Positions 44,451 to 54,500 of a stretch of 64,000 nucleotides of DNA are shown here, one piece after another. The notes beneath the pieces were generated by a model that was not told the origin of the DNA, made no database searches, and worked only from the letters and a program-made list of their open reading frames with translations. Positions within the stretch are counted from its first letter, which is position 1. Every line of letters begins with the position of its first letter. The stretch spans positions 561,163-625,162 of the forward strand of contig NZ_CP006270.1 in NCBI RefSeq assembly GCF_000737575.1. Reading direction: 5' to 3'. The stretch is from Synechococcus sp. KORDI-49 (GTDB taxonomy: Bacteria; Cyanobacteriota; Cyanobacteriia; PCC-6307; Cyanobiaceae). A program made the translations under genes and the position numbers.

Positions 44451-46013
44451 TCAGTCCGGAGTGATCAACTCAAGGGTGTCACGCGCACGCGTGATGGCCG
44501 TGTAAAGCAGCCGGCTGGCGTGACGGTCCAGGGGATCGGACTGCAGCGAATGCGGCCAAAGCACCGTGACGCCATCCGCCTCACTGCCCTGTGCTCGGTG
44601 GATGGTGAGCGCCACCGCCGGCTCCACTCGCTGCAGCCGGGCCGGATGCAGCCGCCTCACCACGACGCTGCCGTCTGCGCCCAGCACACGGAACAGCAGA
44701 CAGGAGCCCTCTCCAAGCCCGAGCTTGACGCCGAGATCGCCGTTGGCGAGCCCAAGTTCCGGCTGATTGCTGCCGCAGATCACCGGTAGACCGACCGGCC
44801 AACTCCAGGGGTCCTGGACGCCGGCCGCTCCCAGCAGGGTGCGATGAACATCCTCAAGGCTCCAGCGCCCCTGGCGTCTGGGACAGAGCACCAGATCGTG
44901 CTCGAGCTCCCTGAGCAATGGCTGGGACGCCTCCTCCAGATCGGCCTCCTGCATCATCTCGAGGCCTGATGCCAGCTGAGCCAGACGCTCCAAACGCGAG
45001 GGCCAGCTCTTCCGCAGCGCCAACGGCAGTCGCTGCAGAGGTTCCCGTCGATGCAGCACGTTCGCTGCCGGCGGCAATCCATCCAGTTCCTGCGCGAATC
45101 CCTCCAGACCGTCCTCGCGAAGCCTGCTGGCCAGCTGAGCAAGGGCGCCGCGATTGCGGTAGACGTGCATTAGTTGCACCGCAGCAGGCCCGAAGCGGTC
45201 CCGCACGTCAGGGTCCTGAAGCCGATGCCAGACCGCACCGCTGCCCACCGGCGGCAGTTGTGCCGGATCTCCCACCAGGATCAGGCGGCAGCCGGAGGGA
45301 AGAGCCTCCAACAGAGCCTGCATCAACGCCAGATCCAGCATCGACATCTCGTCGATCACGAGGAGATCGAGCTCCAGAGGCCGGCTCCGGTTGCGGCGGA
45401 ACCCAGCACTGGAAGCCTCGAGCCAACGATGAAGCGTGCTGCATGGGAGATCAGGACATCGGGGGCGAACGGCATCCGCCAGACGGCGCGATGCCTTTCC
45501 GGTGGGCGCGGCCAGGCCGATGCGCAGATCCGGATGGCGGGCCCTCGCCCGTTGCAGCATCTCCACCACGGTGCTGGTCTTGCCGGTGCCGGGTCCACCA
45601 CTGAGCAGCACCACAGACAGGTGATCCGGTGCCAGCACCGCCTGGCGCTGCTCATGATTCAGGCCCCGCGGCAGATCCGGAAGCGCACCGGAGCGGGAGA
45701 CAGGCACAGGCCTGGAAGCCCGCTCCAACAGCTGATCCACCACCGCCTGCATCGCTGTGAGCCAGCGGCGCCAGCCGATCCGCTCCCCCTCCACCATCAG
45801 CGGCGCCGCCTCGCCAGTCAGCCAGCCGCTGGATCGCGCCACTGCCCGGCGCTCCGCCGTCAGCGGCAGTGAAAGCTCGCCTTGCTCAAGAGCCGCCACG
45901 AGATCGGTACTGAGCTGTTCGAGAGCGGCATCCGTCTCGGACGGCGGTCGATGCCGCACCAGCACCGCATGCACTGCTGCGGCGAAACCGGCGGGCCAGT
46001 TGCTTCCGGTCAC
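44451..46013 (-). CDS. recD: RecBCD exonuclease V alpha subunit, 5'-3' helicase
   Basis: 520 residues. Walker A GGPGTGKTSTVV, LAAPTGKASRRLA, VIDEMSMLDLALM, LVGDPAQLPPVG and the C-terminal ALTIHRAQGSEADGV plus LLYTAITRAR show the SF1B helicase RecD. It is adjacent to recB on the minus strand with an ATGA-type overlap at 46010-46013. The cupin gene follows with no gap. Confidence 0.94.
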   Translation of the reverse strand: MTGSNWPAGFAAAVHAVLVRHRPPSETDAALEQLSTDLVAALEQGELSLPLTAERRAVARSSGWLTGEAAPLMVEGERIGWRRWLTAMQAVVDQLLERASRPVPVSRSGALPDLPRGLNHEQRQAVLAPDHLSVVLLSGGPGTGKTSTVVEMLQRARARHPDLRIGLAAPTGKASRRLADAVRPRCPDLPCSTLHRWLEASSAGFRRNRSRPLELDLLVIDEMSMLDLALMQALLEALPSGCRLILVGDPAQLPPVGSGAVWHRLQDPDVRDRFGPAAVQLMHVYRNRGALAQLASRLREDGLEGFAQELDGLPPAANVLHRREPLQRLPLALRKSWPSRLERLAQLASGLEMMQEADLEEASQPLLRELEHDLVLCPRRQGRWSLEDVHRTLLGAAGVQDPWSWPVGLPVICGSNQPELGLANGDLGVKLGLGEGSCLLFRVLGADGSVVVRRLHPARLQRVEPAVALTIHRAQGSEADGVTVLWPHSLQSDPLDRHASRLLYTAITRARDTLELITPD

Positions 46014-49000
46014 CGTCCCCCCTCCTGCAGCAACCGGTCGAGAGCCAGCACCCGCCTCAGTGGAGCCGGCTCGACGATCCGCCCCGGAGCGGCACGCGAG
46101 CCGGGCTGACGGGAACCGGGCATCCCGCGCAGGAAGGCGTAGACGTAACCACCCAGATGACGTTCAGGCAAATAGCCGGGGAGGCGCCAGCGCAGATGGC
46201 GATGCAGAGCCACCAGATACAGATGAGCCTGCAGCGGGTAGTGGTGATGGATCATCTGCAGGCCCATGGCCGCATCGGTGTAATGACGCGGACCGCAGCG
46301 GTCGTCTGAGCCATCACCGGAGCGTTCGCCGATCCAGTTGCTTTTCCAGTCCAAGACCCACCAGCGCAGGTTGGGATCCACAAACACCAAATCGATCGAT
46401 CCGGTCAGAAACCCGCGGCTGTTCACCGAGAGGCTCGCCAGCCGTTCGAGATAGTCCTCCCCGAAACGGGCCTCAGGCTCGGCCTGAAAGGCCTTGACCA
46501 GATCAGCCGTGCGCACCTGCTCAACCGGCAGGTCGAATCCGAGTTCGGGGTGTCGCTGCTCCGGGGCGAGCTGATCGAGGCTCAGATCGCCGAGGGGACC
46601 ACCGAGCGGGGTCTCGACCACCAGGCGGAGACCCTGCTGCACCGCCGGGACCCAGCTGATGTCGAGCCCCGCGCGGCGGAGCTCCGCCTCGACCAGCTCC
46701 GGATCCGGTGTGGAGGGCTGATACGACACCTGCTCAAGAATGCGATGCAGGCAGTCCCCGGCAGAGGCACCCCGCGGGAAATCACGGAGCGGGCCATCCT
46801 CCGGCCAGTGGTCGTCGACCTCATCAAGGATCTCCTCACCCTCAGGATCGGCATCGCGACCCTGCTCATGACGGGCCGGATCCTCCGACGTGGCCGTCCA
46901 GGCGGAGTAGCTGGAGCGGCCCCAGCGGCGGTCGATTCGCTGCGGAACCGCACCGATGCAGAGACGGTCAGTTGGCGCAGGGCTGCGCCAGCGACGGGGT
47001 GCCGGATCCGGCGGTTCCAGGCTGGTCAGCTCGATCGCCAGAGCTCGCTCAGCCAGTTCCGCACTGAGGCGCTCATCCGTCAACTGATCGATCGGCTGAC
47101 CCACGGCATCCGCACCGAACAGCCAGCTCACGAGCGGAGAGCCCTCCTGACGCGTGACCCTGGCCCAGACGAGCACCAACTGGGAGCGTGCACGGGTGAG
47201 CGCCACATAGGCCAGGCGTTCCGCCTCAGCCATCGCCGCCGTCTCCTCCTGCTGCGCCAGGTCCAGCCCCCGTCCCCAGCGGGAATCGAGCAGCAACCGC
47301 CAGGAACCCTCCCCGCCGTCCCGCCAGAGCGGACCACCCCCGACCCGGGGGCCTTCCCAGAGCGTCGGGCAGATCACCACCGGATATTCCAGCCCCTTGC
47401 TGCGGTGCACGGTCACCACGGCGATCGCACTTTCAACGAGATCGCTATGGGGCTGACGCGGTTCAGGAACGGGATCAGCAGGGTGCAGACGCTCACGCCT
47501 CAGCCAGGTCGCGGCACTGGCGATGTCGAGTCCCTGACGGTGCATCACCTCCTGCACCAGCCGGGCCGCCTGCTGCAGATCACCGAGCATCCGGCCGCGA
47601 TCGGAAAGCTCCGCCATCCGCTCTCCATCCAGAAGGTCCGAAAGGCATCCCAGAAGACCGATCGTCGGCATCTGGACCGCCCATGCACGCAGCCGCAGGG
47701 CGAGCTGGTCCAGGCGACCGTCGATGCTCAGATCATCAGGCGGCCATCCCATCAGGGGCGAGCAGGCCAGCAACCGCAGACGCCGCTCATCCCCGGGTTG
47801 GGCGAGAGCATCGAGCAGGCGCTGAAGCACCACGGCCGCTTCCGTCTCGAACACATCCCCCTGGCTCACGAGACGGGTCGGCAGGCCTCGGCTCGACAGA
47901 GCCCGACGCAACTCCGTGGCCTGACGGTGGGTGCTGACCAGCAGGCAGAGCTGCGCAGGCGTCAGGTCGTCCCGTTCCTGCAGGAGCCGCAGCACGGCAT
48001 CCGCCAGACGCAGTGGCAGCTCCTCGACCAGTGCCGTCTTGGTGAGCGGAGTCTCTCCGCACCAATGAAGCAGCTGCAGCGGGCAACCCCGCGGAGGAGC
48101 CTGCGCACTGCCGCGGGGCTCCACCGCAGGCACCGGCAGTTCGGAACGCACCAGTCCAGGGCGCATCAGATCATTCAGGGCACGCATCAGAGTCGGTGTG
48201 GTGCGGAAGTTCTCCTGAAGGGCGTCAATCCGGTCCGCCTGACGGCGTGCCTGGAGATAGGTGTCCAGGTCGCCGCCTCGGAATCGGTAGATGGCCTGCT
48301 TGGGATCACCGACCAGCAACAGCAGATGATTCCCCCGCTCCGCAAAGGTCCGGCGCAGCAAGCGCCACTGCAAGGGATCGGTGTCCTGGAATTCGTCCAC
48401 CATCACGGCCCGGTAACGACACCGCAACGGCTCCAGCCATGGAGCGTCCTCCTCTCCCGGATCCAGGGCCGCCAGCAGCCCGGGGAACGAGATCACACCG
48501 CGGCGCGTCCGCCTCGCGGCAAGCTCCCGGAGCGCGCGGTTCAGAACAAAGCGCCAGACCCGCTCAGGTGGTCCGTCCCAGAGGGCGGCCATCACCTGCT
48601 GCAGCTCCGCTGCCGCCAGCGAGGGATCGCTCTCGCCGCAGCGTCTGGCGGTACTGCACCAGCATCCGGGGTGGAAGTAGTCGCGCAGAAGTCCCTTCTG
48701 CGCGCGAATCGCGGTCAGCGACGGAATGCCGTTCTGATCGGCAATCCACCGATCCAGCAATGCGCAACGATCCGTGCGGGGCTTGCCGCTGTAGGGCTTT
48801 GTGTCCCTGCAGCCCTGGGCCTTCCACTGAGCGGCACTGCTGCGGAAGCGTGTTTCGAGCGATTCGCCATCCCGCTTCCAGAGAATGAGAAAACGCTCCC
48901 AGCAGCGCCCCATCCAGAGCTGCAGCTGAGCGGCAAGGGGTTCGTCGGGGTCGAAGTCATCCCGTTCTGCGAGAACGCAGGGATGTGGCTCGCCGTCCAG

Positions 49001-49609
49001 AACCCGCAGGGCCTGCACCATCGCCTCCGGAGACAGCCCGCTTTGGCGCAGACCAATGAGCTGATCCGCAGGCAACGTCAGCAGCTGGTCACGCCAGATG
49101 TCCTGCACCACCTGCTGCAGCAGGTCGGTGGAGTCGGTCTCCAGCTCAGGATCCATGGCAGCCCCGCTGCTGAGGGCCATCCGCCGCAGCGTGCGGCGGC
49201 AGAAGCCATGAATCGTGGTGATATCGGCCCGATCGAGCTGTTCCAGCGCAAGAAGCAGGCAGCTGATCCACTGCCTGCGAAGCGTGGTGTCTGCCGCATG
49301 CTCCAACCAGTTCTCAAGAACCGGGTCGGCAGCTGGAGGAGCAGCCTCAGTCTCGAGCGCTTCCAGGCCTTCGAGGGCAGCCTGGAAGCGCTGGCCGATG
49401 CGTGAACGCAGCTCGTCCGCCGCAGCTTCGGTGTAGGTGACCACCAGCAGCTGCTCCAGCGGATGCTGCGCTTCGGTGATCAGCCGCAGGCAGAGATGGG
49501 CGAGCGCAAAGGTCTTGCCGGTTCCGGCGCTGGCCTCGAGCAGGCGCAGCCCTGGGACCAGGGGATAGCTGTTGGCCTCAAACCGCTGAACCATGCCGGG
49601 AAGCGACAT
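46010..49609 (-). CDS. recB: RecBCD exonuclease V beta subunit, 3'-5' helicase and nuclease
   Basis: 1199 residues. The N-terminal UvrD-like helicase has Walker A ASAGTGKTFALAHL, VDEFQDTDPLQW, GDPKQAIYRFRGGDL and VHRSKGLEYPVVI. The C-terminal nuclease domain has the acidic/Lys motif VFVDPNLRWWVLDWKSN. The complex processes double-strand breaks and feeds RecA. The recC gene lies at 51565-54807, separated from recB by the linker and phosphatase genes, an unusual split. A tiny plus-strand reading frame starts 92 bp upstream. Confidence 0.95.
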   Translation of the reverse strand: MSLPGMVQRFEANSYPLVPGLRLLEASAGTGKTFALAHLCLRLITEAQHPLEQLLVVTYTEAAADELRSRIGQRFQAALEGLEALETEAAPPAADPVLENWLEHAADTTLRRQWISCLLLALEQLDRADITTIHGFCRRTLRRMALSSGAAMDPELETDSTDLLQQVVQDIWRDQLLTLPADQLIGLRQSGLSPEAMVQALRVLDGEPHPCVLAERDDFDPDEPLAAQLQLWMGRCWERFLILWKRDGESLETRFRSSAAQWKAQGCRDTKPYSGKPRTDRCALLDRWIADQNGIPSLTAIRAQKGLLRDYFHPGCWCSTARRCGESDPSLAAAELQQVMAALWDGPPERVWRFVLNRALRELAARRTRRGVISFPGLLAALDPGEEDAPWLEPLRCRYRAVMVDEFQDTDPLQWRLLRRTFAERGNHLLLLVGDPKQAIYRFRGGDLDTYLQARRQADRIDALQENFRTTPTLMRALNDLMRPGLVRSELPVPAVEPRGSAQAPPRGCPLQLLHWCGETPLTKTALVEELPLRLADAVLRLLQERDDLTPAQLCLLVSTHRQATELRRALSSRGLPTRLVSQGDVFETEAAVVLQRLLDALAQPGDERRLRLLACSPLMGWPPDDLSIDGRLDQLALRLRAWAVQMPTIGLLGCLSDLLDGERMAELSDRGRMLGDLQQAARLVQEVMHRQGLDIASAATWLRRERLHPADPVPEPRQPHSDLVESAIAVVTVHRSKGLEYPVVICPTLWEGPRVGGGPLWRDGGEGSWRLLLDSRWGRGLDLAQQEETAAMAEAERLAYVALTRARSQLVLVWARVTRQEGSPLVSWLFGADAVGQPIDQLTDERLSAELAERALAIELTSLEPPDPAPRRWRSPAPTDRLCIGAVPQRIDRRWGRSSYSAWTATSEDPARHEQGRDADPEGEEILDEVDDHWPEDGPLRDFPRGASAGDCLHRILEQVSYQPSTPDPELVEAELRRAGLDISWVPAVQQGLRLVVETPLGGPLGDLSLDQLAPEQRHPELGFDLPVEQVRTADLVKAFQAEPEARFGEDYLERLASLSVNSRGFLTGSIDLVFVDPNLRWWVLDWKSNWIGERSGDGSDDRCGPRHYTDAAMGLQMIHHHYPLQAHLYLVALHRHLRWRLPGYLPERHLGGYVYAFLRGMPGSRQPGSRAAPGRIVEPAPLRRVLALDRLLQEGGR

Positions 49610-49700
49610 CAGAAGTCTGATGGCGTTCCCTCACCATTGCTCCTTGCTGATTGACACGATTTGGGTGCTGAGCCACAACAGACGTGCCGATCTTTTTGCC

Positions 49701-49790
49701 ATGGCACGCCAATTAACATCAATCGGGCTGCTCGGAGTGGCCATCGTCGGGCTTTACATCTTCGCCCTCGTCAACAGTTTTGGTTTCTGA
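49701..49790 (+). CDS. Very small hydrophobic membrane protein (29 aa)
   Basis: ATG 49701 opens MARQLTSIGLLGVAIVGLYI followed by FALVNSFGF, a single membrane helix with a Lys-free basic N-terminus. It resembles the tiny subunits of photosynthetic complexes in size, but I do not recognise a family and see no strong ribosome-binding site. It is divergent from recB and converges on the linker gene, ending 10 bp from it. Confidence 0.45.
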   Translation: MARQLTSIGLLGVAIVGLYIFALVNSFGF

Positions 49791-49800
49791 CTCTCAGCGA

Positions 49801-50733
49801 TCAGAGCCCGAGGAACATTGCAGGAATCCGATCGAGCCCGTTGTAACCGAACATCTGGGCCATCACATTCACCAGCATTCCCGCCAGGTGAGCGCCTCCG
49901 ACGATAGCGAGACCACGCCACAGCTTTTCATAGGTCGCCGGAGGCTTGCCGCCGGACCAGGACATTGAAGTTTTCATGTACAGAGGAGCCTCCGGGACGT
50001 TGATTTCAAGAACCGAACCTGATGCCAGATTGTTCTGAAGAATACTGTCAGAGCCTCTGGAACGATCACTGCTTGCAAAGCTTTGTTCCATCGCCGCGAT
50101 CCTGACAAAGTTCATCATCGACATGCCACCGGCTGATGTGAAGGCACGCACATAGGGAACAGTGTCGGCTCCGAAGACTTCGGTGTACTCAGGGGAATCC
50201 ACAAGACTGTCGATCACGGCTTCAAATCCCTCACTGGCCTGCTGCTCAATGCAGCCGGAGACTTCGCTCTGACTGAGCGGCGGACGACCGAGGACATGCT
50301 TGAACGCGAGCTCGACCCCACGAGTCGGGGGAACCGCTGCATAAAAACGAGCGCGGTAGAACTCACTCTTGGCCAGACCACGCACGAAGTCACGGACGCA
50401 GAGACGACCATCCTTCAGCTGTGCCTCCAGAGTGGAAGATCGCTCCTGTTCCATCACATGGCAGTTACCGAAGACCTGGCGGTAAGCAGCCTCAATCACC
50501 GGATCCAGACTGTCTGAATCCGTGCCTGCCAACACCCTTGAGGTGACACGGTGGGGGCACTCATTGTGATCGCGAGGGCCGAAGGGAAGTGACATCCCAC
50601 TGCAGGCACGACGACGGAACTCGGCATTTGTCAATGCCGAGTCAATACTTTTTGTCTGTGATGCTGCAAAGCTGACCGGTCCATTCTTGGACTCAGCACC
50701 GAAGCGGAACTTTGGAGACGAGGAAGTGTTCAT
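49801..50733 (-). CDS. Phycobilisome linker with C-terminal membrane helix
   Basis: 310 residues from ATG 50733; the frame stays open further upstream to 50862 without a conserved pattern. Residues about 75-225 form a phycobilisome linker domain closest to the ApcE repeats: VIEAAYRQVFGNCHVMEQER, GRLCVRDFVRGLAKSEFYRA, ELAFKHVLGRPP, EYTEVFGADTVPYVRAF. Near the C-terminus (about 273-293) lies a hydrophobic helix, GLAIVGGAHLAGMLVNVMAQ. This arrangement is like CpcL, the linker that attaches phycocyanin rods to photosystem I, but with an ApcE-like repeat. It is monocistronic. Function is inferred. Confidence 0.8.
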   Translation of the reverse strand: MNTSSSPKFRFGAESKNGPVSFAASQTKSIDSALTNAEFRRRACSGMSLPFGPRDHNECPHRVTSRVLAGTDSDSLDPVIEAAYRQVFGNCHVMEQERSSTLEAQLKDGRLCVRDFVRGLAKSEFYRARFYAAVPPTRGVELAFKHVLGRPPLSQSEVSGCIEQQASEGFEAVIDSLVDSPEYTEVFGADTVPYVRAFTSAGGMSMMNFVRIAAMEQSFASSDRSRGSDSILQNNLASGSVLEINVPEAPLYMKTSMSWSGGKPPATYEKLWRGLAIVGGAHLAGMLVNVMAQMFGYNGLDRIPAMFLGL

Positions 50734-50975
50734 CGGAGCAGGAGTCCAGATCTTTGAATACCAAGCCAAAGAGATGGCGCTCAAAGAACACTCGAGCAGC
50801 CGCGATGGTATTGGCGCTGGCATGAAAGTAGTCGCAGATGAACTGGCATTCCCTTTGGTCAAACAAAATTCACATCCGCGGTGATTGCTGATGTTTTATT
50901 TCCTTAAATTCAGGTTCATGACCCACAACACCCTGGTAGCTCGGTGTTGAACAGCACTGTCCGGCAGCACCTGTC

Positions 50976-51446
50976 TTGCCAGAACAAGACGACAGGTTCT
51001 CCACCGTGGCCGTGACCGACGTTCTGTTCCTCTGCACCGGCAATTACTTCCGCAGTCGCTTCTCCGAAGCCCTGCTGCGCCATCTCTGCCGGGGCAACCC
51101 TGAGCTGACGGTGCGCTCCGCCGGTTTGCAGGTGGATCCCGCCAGCGGGAATGTCGGTCCGATGGCGAAGGAAGCTCTGGAGGCGCTGCGGGAACGGGGG
51201 ATCGAGCTTGATCCAGGCATTCAGCCGATGCCTCGCCAGGTGGAGGAAAGGGATCTGGAGCAGGCAGATCTGATCATCGCGGTGGATGCCGCTGCTCATC
51301 GGCCGATGGTGCGTTCAGGCTTTCCGGCCTGGGAGAACAGGATCCGCTTCTGGGGCGTGAAGGATCTCGGTGAGGAGGCTGCTGGCGACCCGATCGTTCA
51401 GCTGGAGCAGCAGGTGAAACAGCTGCACGATGAGCTCTCTCGGTGA
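50976..51446 (+). CDS. Low-molecular-weight protein-tyrosine phosphatase-like protein
   Basis: 156 residues from ATG 50976; GTG at 51006 or 51012 is also possible. The active-site loop CTGNYFRS fits C-x5-R-S with an unusual Tyr-Phe. DP in GDPIVQ is where the general-acid Asp is found, and LIIAVDAAAH matches the family's middle strand. It could act on tyrosine phosphates, for example in exopolysaccharide control. It lies between the linker gene and recC. Confidence 0.78.
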   Translation: MPEQDDRFSTVAVTDVLFLCTGNYFRSRFSEALLRHLCRGNPELTVRSAGLQVDPASGNVGPMAKEALEALRERGIELDPGIQPMPRQVEERDLEQADLIIAVDAAAHRPMVRSGFPAWENRIRFWGVKDLGEEAAGDPIVQLEQQVKQLHDELSR

Positions 51447-51564
51447 CCATCCGCTGACTGGGTGTCGAAAGCGGGTCGGAACCGCAGCACGACCAGGAGG
51501 TTCTGAATAGGTTTCGTCGGCAGGGCAGACCACTGGCTCGTGAAGCAGTGGATCTGCCTCATGT

Positions 51565-54500
51565 TCAAGTCCTGCGGGCGCGGAGAATCGGCTCGTAGAG
51601 CTGGCGGGATGCGTTCTCAAATCCGGGAGCCTGCAGCAGCAGAGCCGGGTCCGACTCAACACCGAAGCAGAGTTGCATCGCCGGTGAATCCCGTTCGTCC
51701 AGCCAGGTCTGACGGAATGCCTGTTCACCACTGCCGCACCTCCGCTGCTCCTGCCAGACCATCTGCCAACCGCTTTTCGGCGGCACGGGCCAGCATTGCG
51801 ACAAGCCATCCTGCGCCAGACGCTGCAGGTCGCTGAGGATCGTCAGAGCCTCCTCCACCGACAGAGGATCCCAGAGCAGCAGCAATTCCGCACCTGCCTT
51901 CGTGCTGCTTCGACCCACCACTCCAGTGCCCATCGGAGGGTCATCGGCAGCACACAGCAGCAGATGCTGAAGCCATGCCCGCATCACCCCGCGGGCGCCG
52001 GGCCGTCCCACCTGCACCACGAACTGGGTGTCCCCCGCGTACAGAAGCGGGACAGCAGCACCGGCGAGCTGCCGCTGTTCACGACGGCATGGGCCGAAGG
52101 GTTCAATCTGAGCAGCCAGTGCTGCCCAGCGATCCAGGAGCTCCTGCTGCTCCAGCGCGGCTCCTGCCGCCGCCGGAAGGACGCCGCGGCCCTCCAGATC
52201 GCGACACCAATCGGGACGGTCCCTGCCGAGAAGATGCAGATCCAGGGATTCTTCCAGCAGGCCATGACGCTGCAGGGCGTCCAGCTCCAGATCATCCAGA
52301 TCACGCACCGGCTCGACCCCCTCTCCTGGATGAAGCCGGCGGTGCCGCAACCAGGCCGCCTGCGGCTGAATCATCCAGCGCAGCAGCTCCTCCACCGGCA
52401 ACGCAGTCGGCTCGGGCGGATCGGGGGGCTCGGGGGGATCCCAGACCAGAGGCAAGGCCAGTCCCTCCGGAGCGGGAGGGCGTGGCTGATCCAGGCAGAG
52501 GCGTGCCGCGAGCTGACGGCGATCACAGCTGAGTGGCGCCTTGATCTGAAAATTGGCGCGATCAAGGGGACTGGGAGGCGGCGTCAGCAGCAGTCCTTCC
52601 GCCTGCTCCGGGGAGAGCTGGCTCCTCAGCGATCGCAACCACTGGTCAACGGGTGCCGCCGGTGGCAGCTCCTCACCCGTGCGCTCGCTGCGTCCGCACC
52701 AGCTGATCAGGAGATGCTGTCGGGCCGACATCAGAGCCTCAAGCAGCACGTAGCGATCCTGATCTCCTCCGCGGGGATCGCCGAGCTGGCGCTGCTGTTC
52801 CAGCAGATGAAAGCCCGGTCGGTTGCTCTGACGCGGGAAATCCCGCCCATCCAGACCCATCAGCACGATCACCTTGTGGGGAATGGCCCGCATCGGCTCC
52901 AGGGCACTGACCGTGAGGGCGCCGCTGCGATGACCGAAGCGACCGCTGTCGACCGAGAGAGCCTCAGACAACACTTCAAACACCACCGATGCCTCCAGGT
53001 CGAGCTCGCAGGTCTCGGCACGTCGGCGCCACTCCTCCAGAGCCGCCAACCAGCTCTGTCCTTCCCGCTCCCAGGCGCCACCGTTCCCGAAGAGGTCCTT
53101 GAGCAGACGTTGCAGCTGCTCCACCCACCCCGCACAGGGCTGCGGACGGCGCAACTGAGCGATCCACCCCGCCAGCCGATCCAGCAGGGACCACCAGCGT
53201 GCCAGCTGATCCGGATCCAGATCCTGATGAAACGGTGCAACACCTCCGGGCGCCAGACCTCTCTGATCGGGAAGCACCAGACCGAGCAGCCAGCGATCCA
53301 GACACCAGCGAAGGCTGTGGGTTGGATCGCCTCCCCGCTCATCGGCATCGAGGCCCCAACGGAATCCACTGCGCTGCAAGGTGGCTGTGAGCAGAGCGCT
53401 CTCCTCAGCCGACAGCCCCTGCTGCCGCTGGACCGCCGGGTTGGCCAGGAGCCGCTCGAGGCCGCTGGCCGTCAGACGTCCGCCGGCCAGCTGCAGCAGA
53501 TCCAGCATGGCCATCGACAGGCCCGGACTGCTTTGCTGACTGCGATCAGTGAGGCGCCAGGGGAGGTCCACTCCCGTCGCGCCGCGGTCATTGAACACGG
53601 ATGCCAGCAGCGGTGCGGCCCGGTCGATCTGGGGGGTCATCACCAGCACATCCCTGGGCTCGAGTTCCGGATCCGATGCCAGCCATTGCAGGATGCGATC
53701 ACGGACGAGCTGCACTTCCCGCCAGGGGCCGGGGGCTGACTGAAACAGCAGCGACTGATCGTTCGGGCTGAGGGTCAGCGTGGTCGCCTGACTCTCGGCA
53801 TCCGTCGTTTCGGCCTCCGCAAGCTGGGTCTGCAGCTGCTCGAGAAGTGTCGGCGGCCGGTTGCAAGCAGCGGCGATGCTGACGCCATCGGCGAACAGAT
53901 CCCCCGTGCGCACCTCCCCGAGCTGGGTCTCTCCGGATCCCTCCAGCAACTGCTGAAACTCCGCCCCCATACGGCCCAGGGTGGCCTCCATCCGGGGAGC
54001 CTTCTCAAGCCAAGTTCCGTCCGGGGGCTCCAACCAGTCCGCACCCAGCTCGAGACGCCTGCTGCCGCAGCGTTGCCAGAGATCGCGACAGGGGGTGAGC
54101 AGGTAGATCTCCACATCCACCCAGCCCGACAGTGCCTGGATCAGCTCCACCTGCACAGGGGCCAGAGCGCTGATGCCGAAAAGGCGGAGACGGCGGGGCA
54201 GATCCTCCCGGCGCACCGTTCCCTCCCGCAAGCGCTGCACCGCCTCACGCACCTGCAGACCGAAGGGCTCCCGGGGGAGCACCTCAGCCAAGCGGCGCCA
54301 GAGGAGCGGTTGCCAGTCCGCCTGCGCCCTGAGATCCCCGTGGCGCCAGGCCGTGAGGGTGTCCGGTCGATAGAGGGCATAGTCATCGAGGGCATCGGCG
54401 ATCGAGCGGGCCAGCTGCCAGCGGTCGCGGCTCAGGGTTTCAACGGAGGCTTCCCGTCTCTCCAGCCAGCGCTGCAGAGGAGCCGCCTGAGGCTCCCGGA

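Noticed and set aside
46550-49405. A 951-codon plus-strand open frame
   Set aside because: It lies wholly antisense to recB, whose motifs are complete. Its composition is biased (Arg, Gln, His, Pro) as expected from the complement of a GC-rich gene, and no domain is seen.
51796-53739. A 647-codon plus-strand open frame
   Set aside because: It is the antisense shadow of recC, with low-complexity sequence and no motif.
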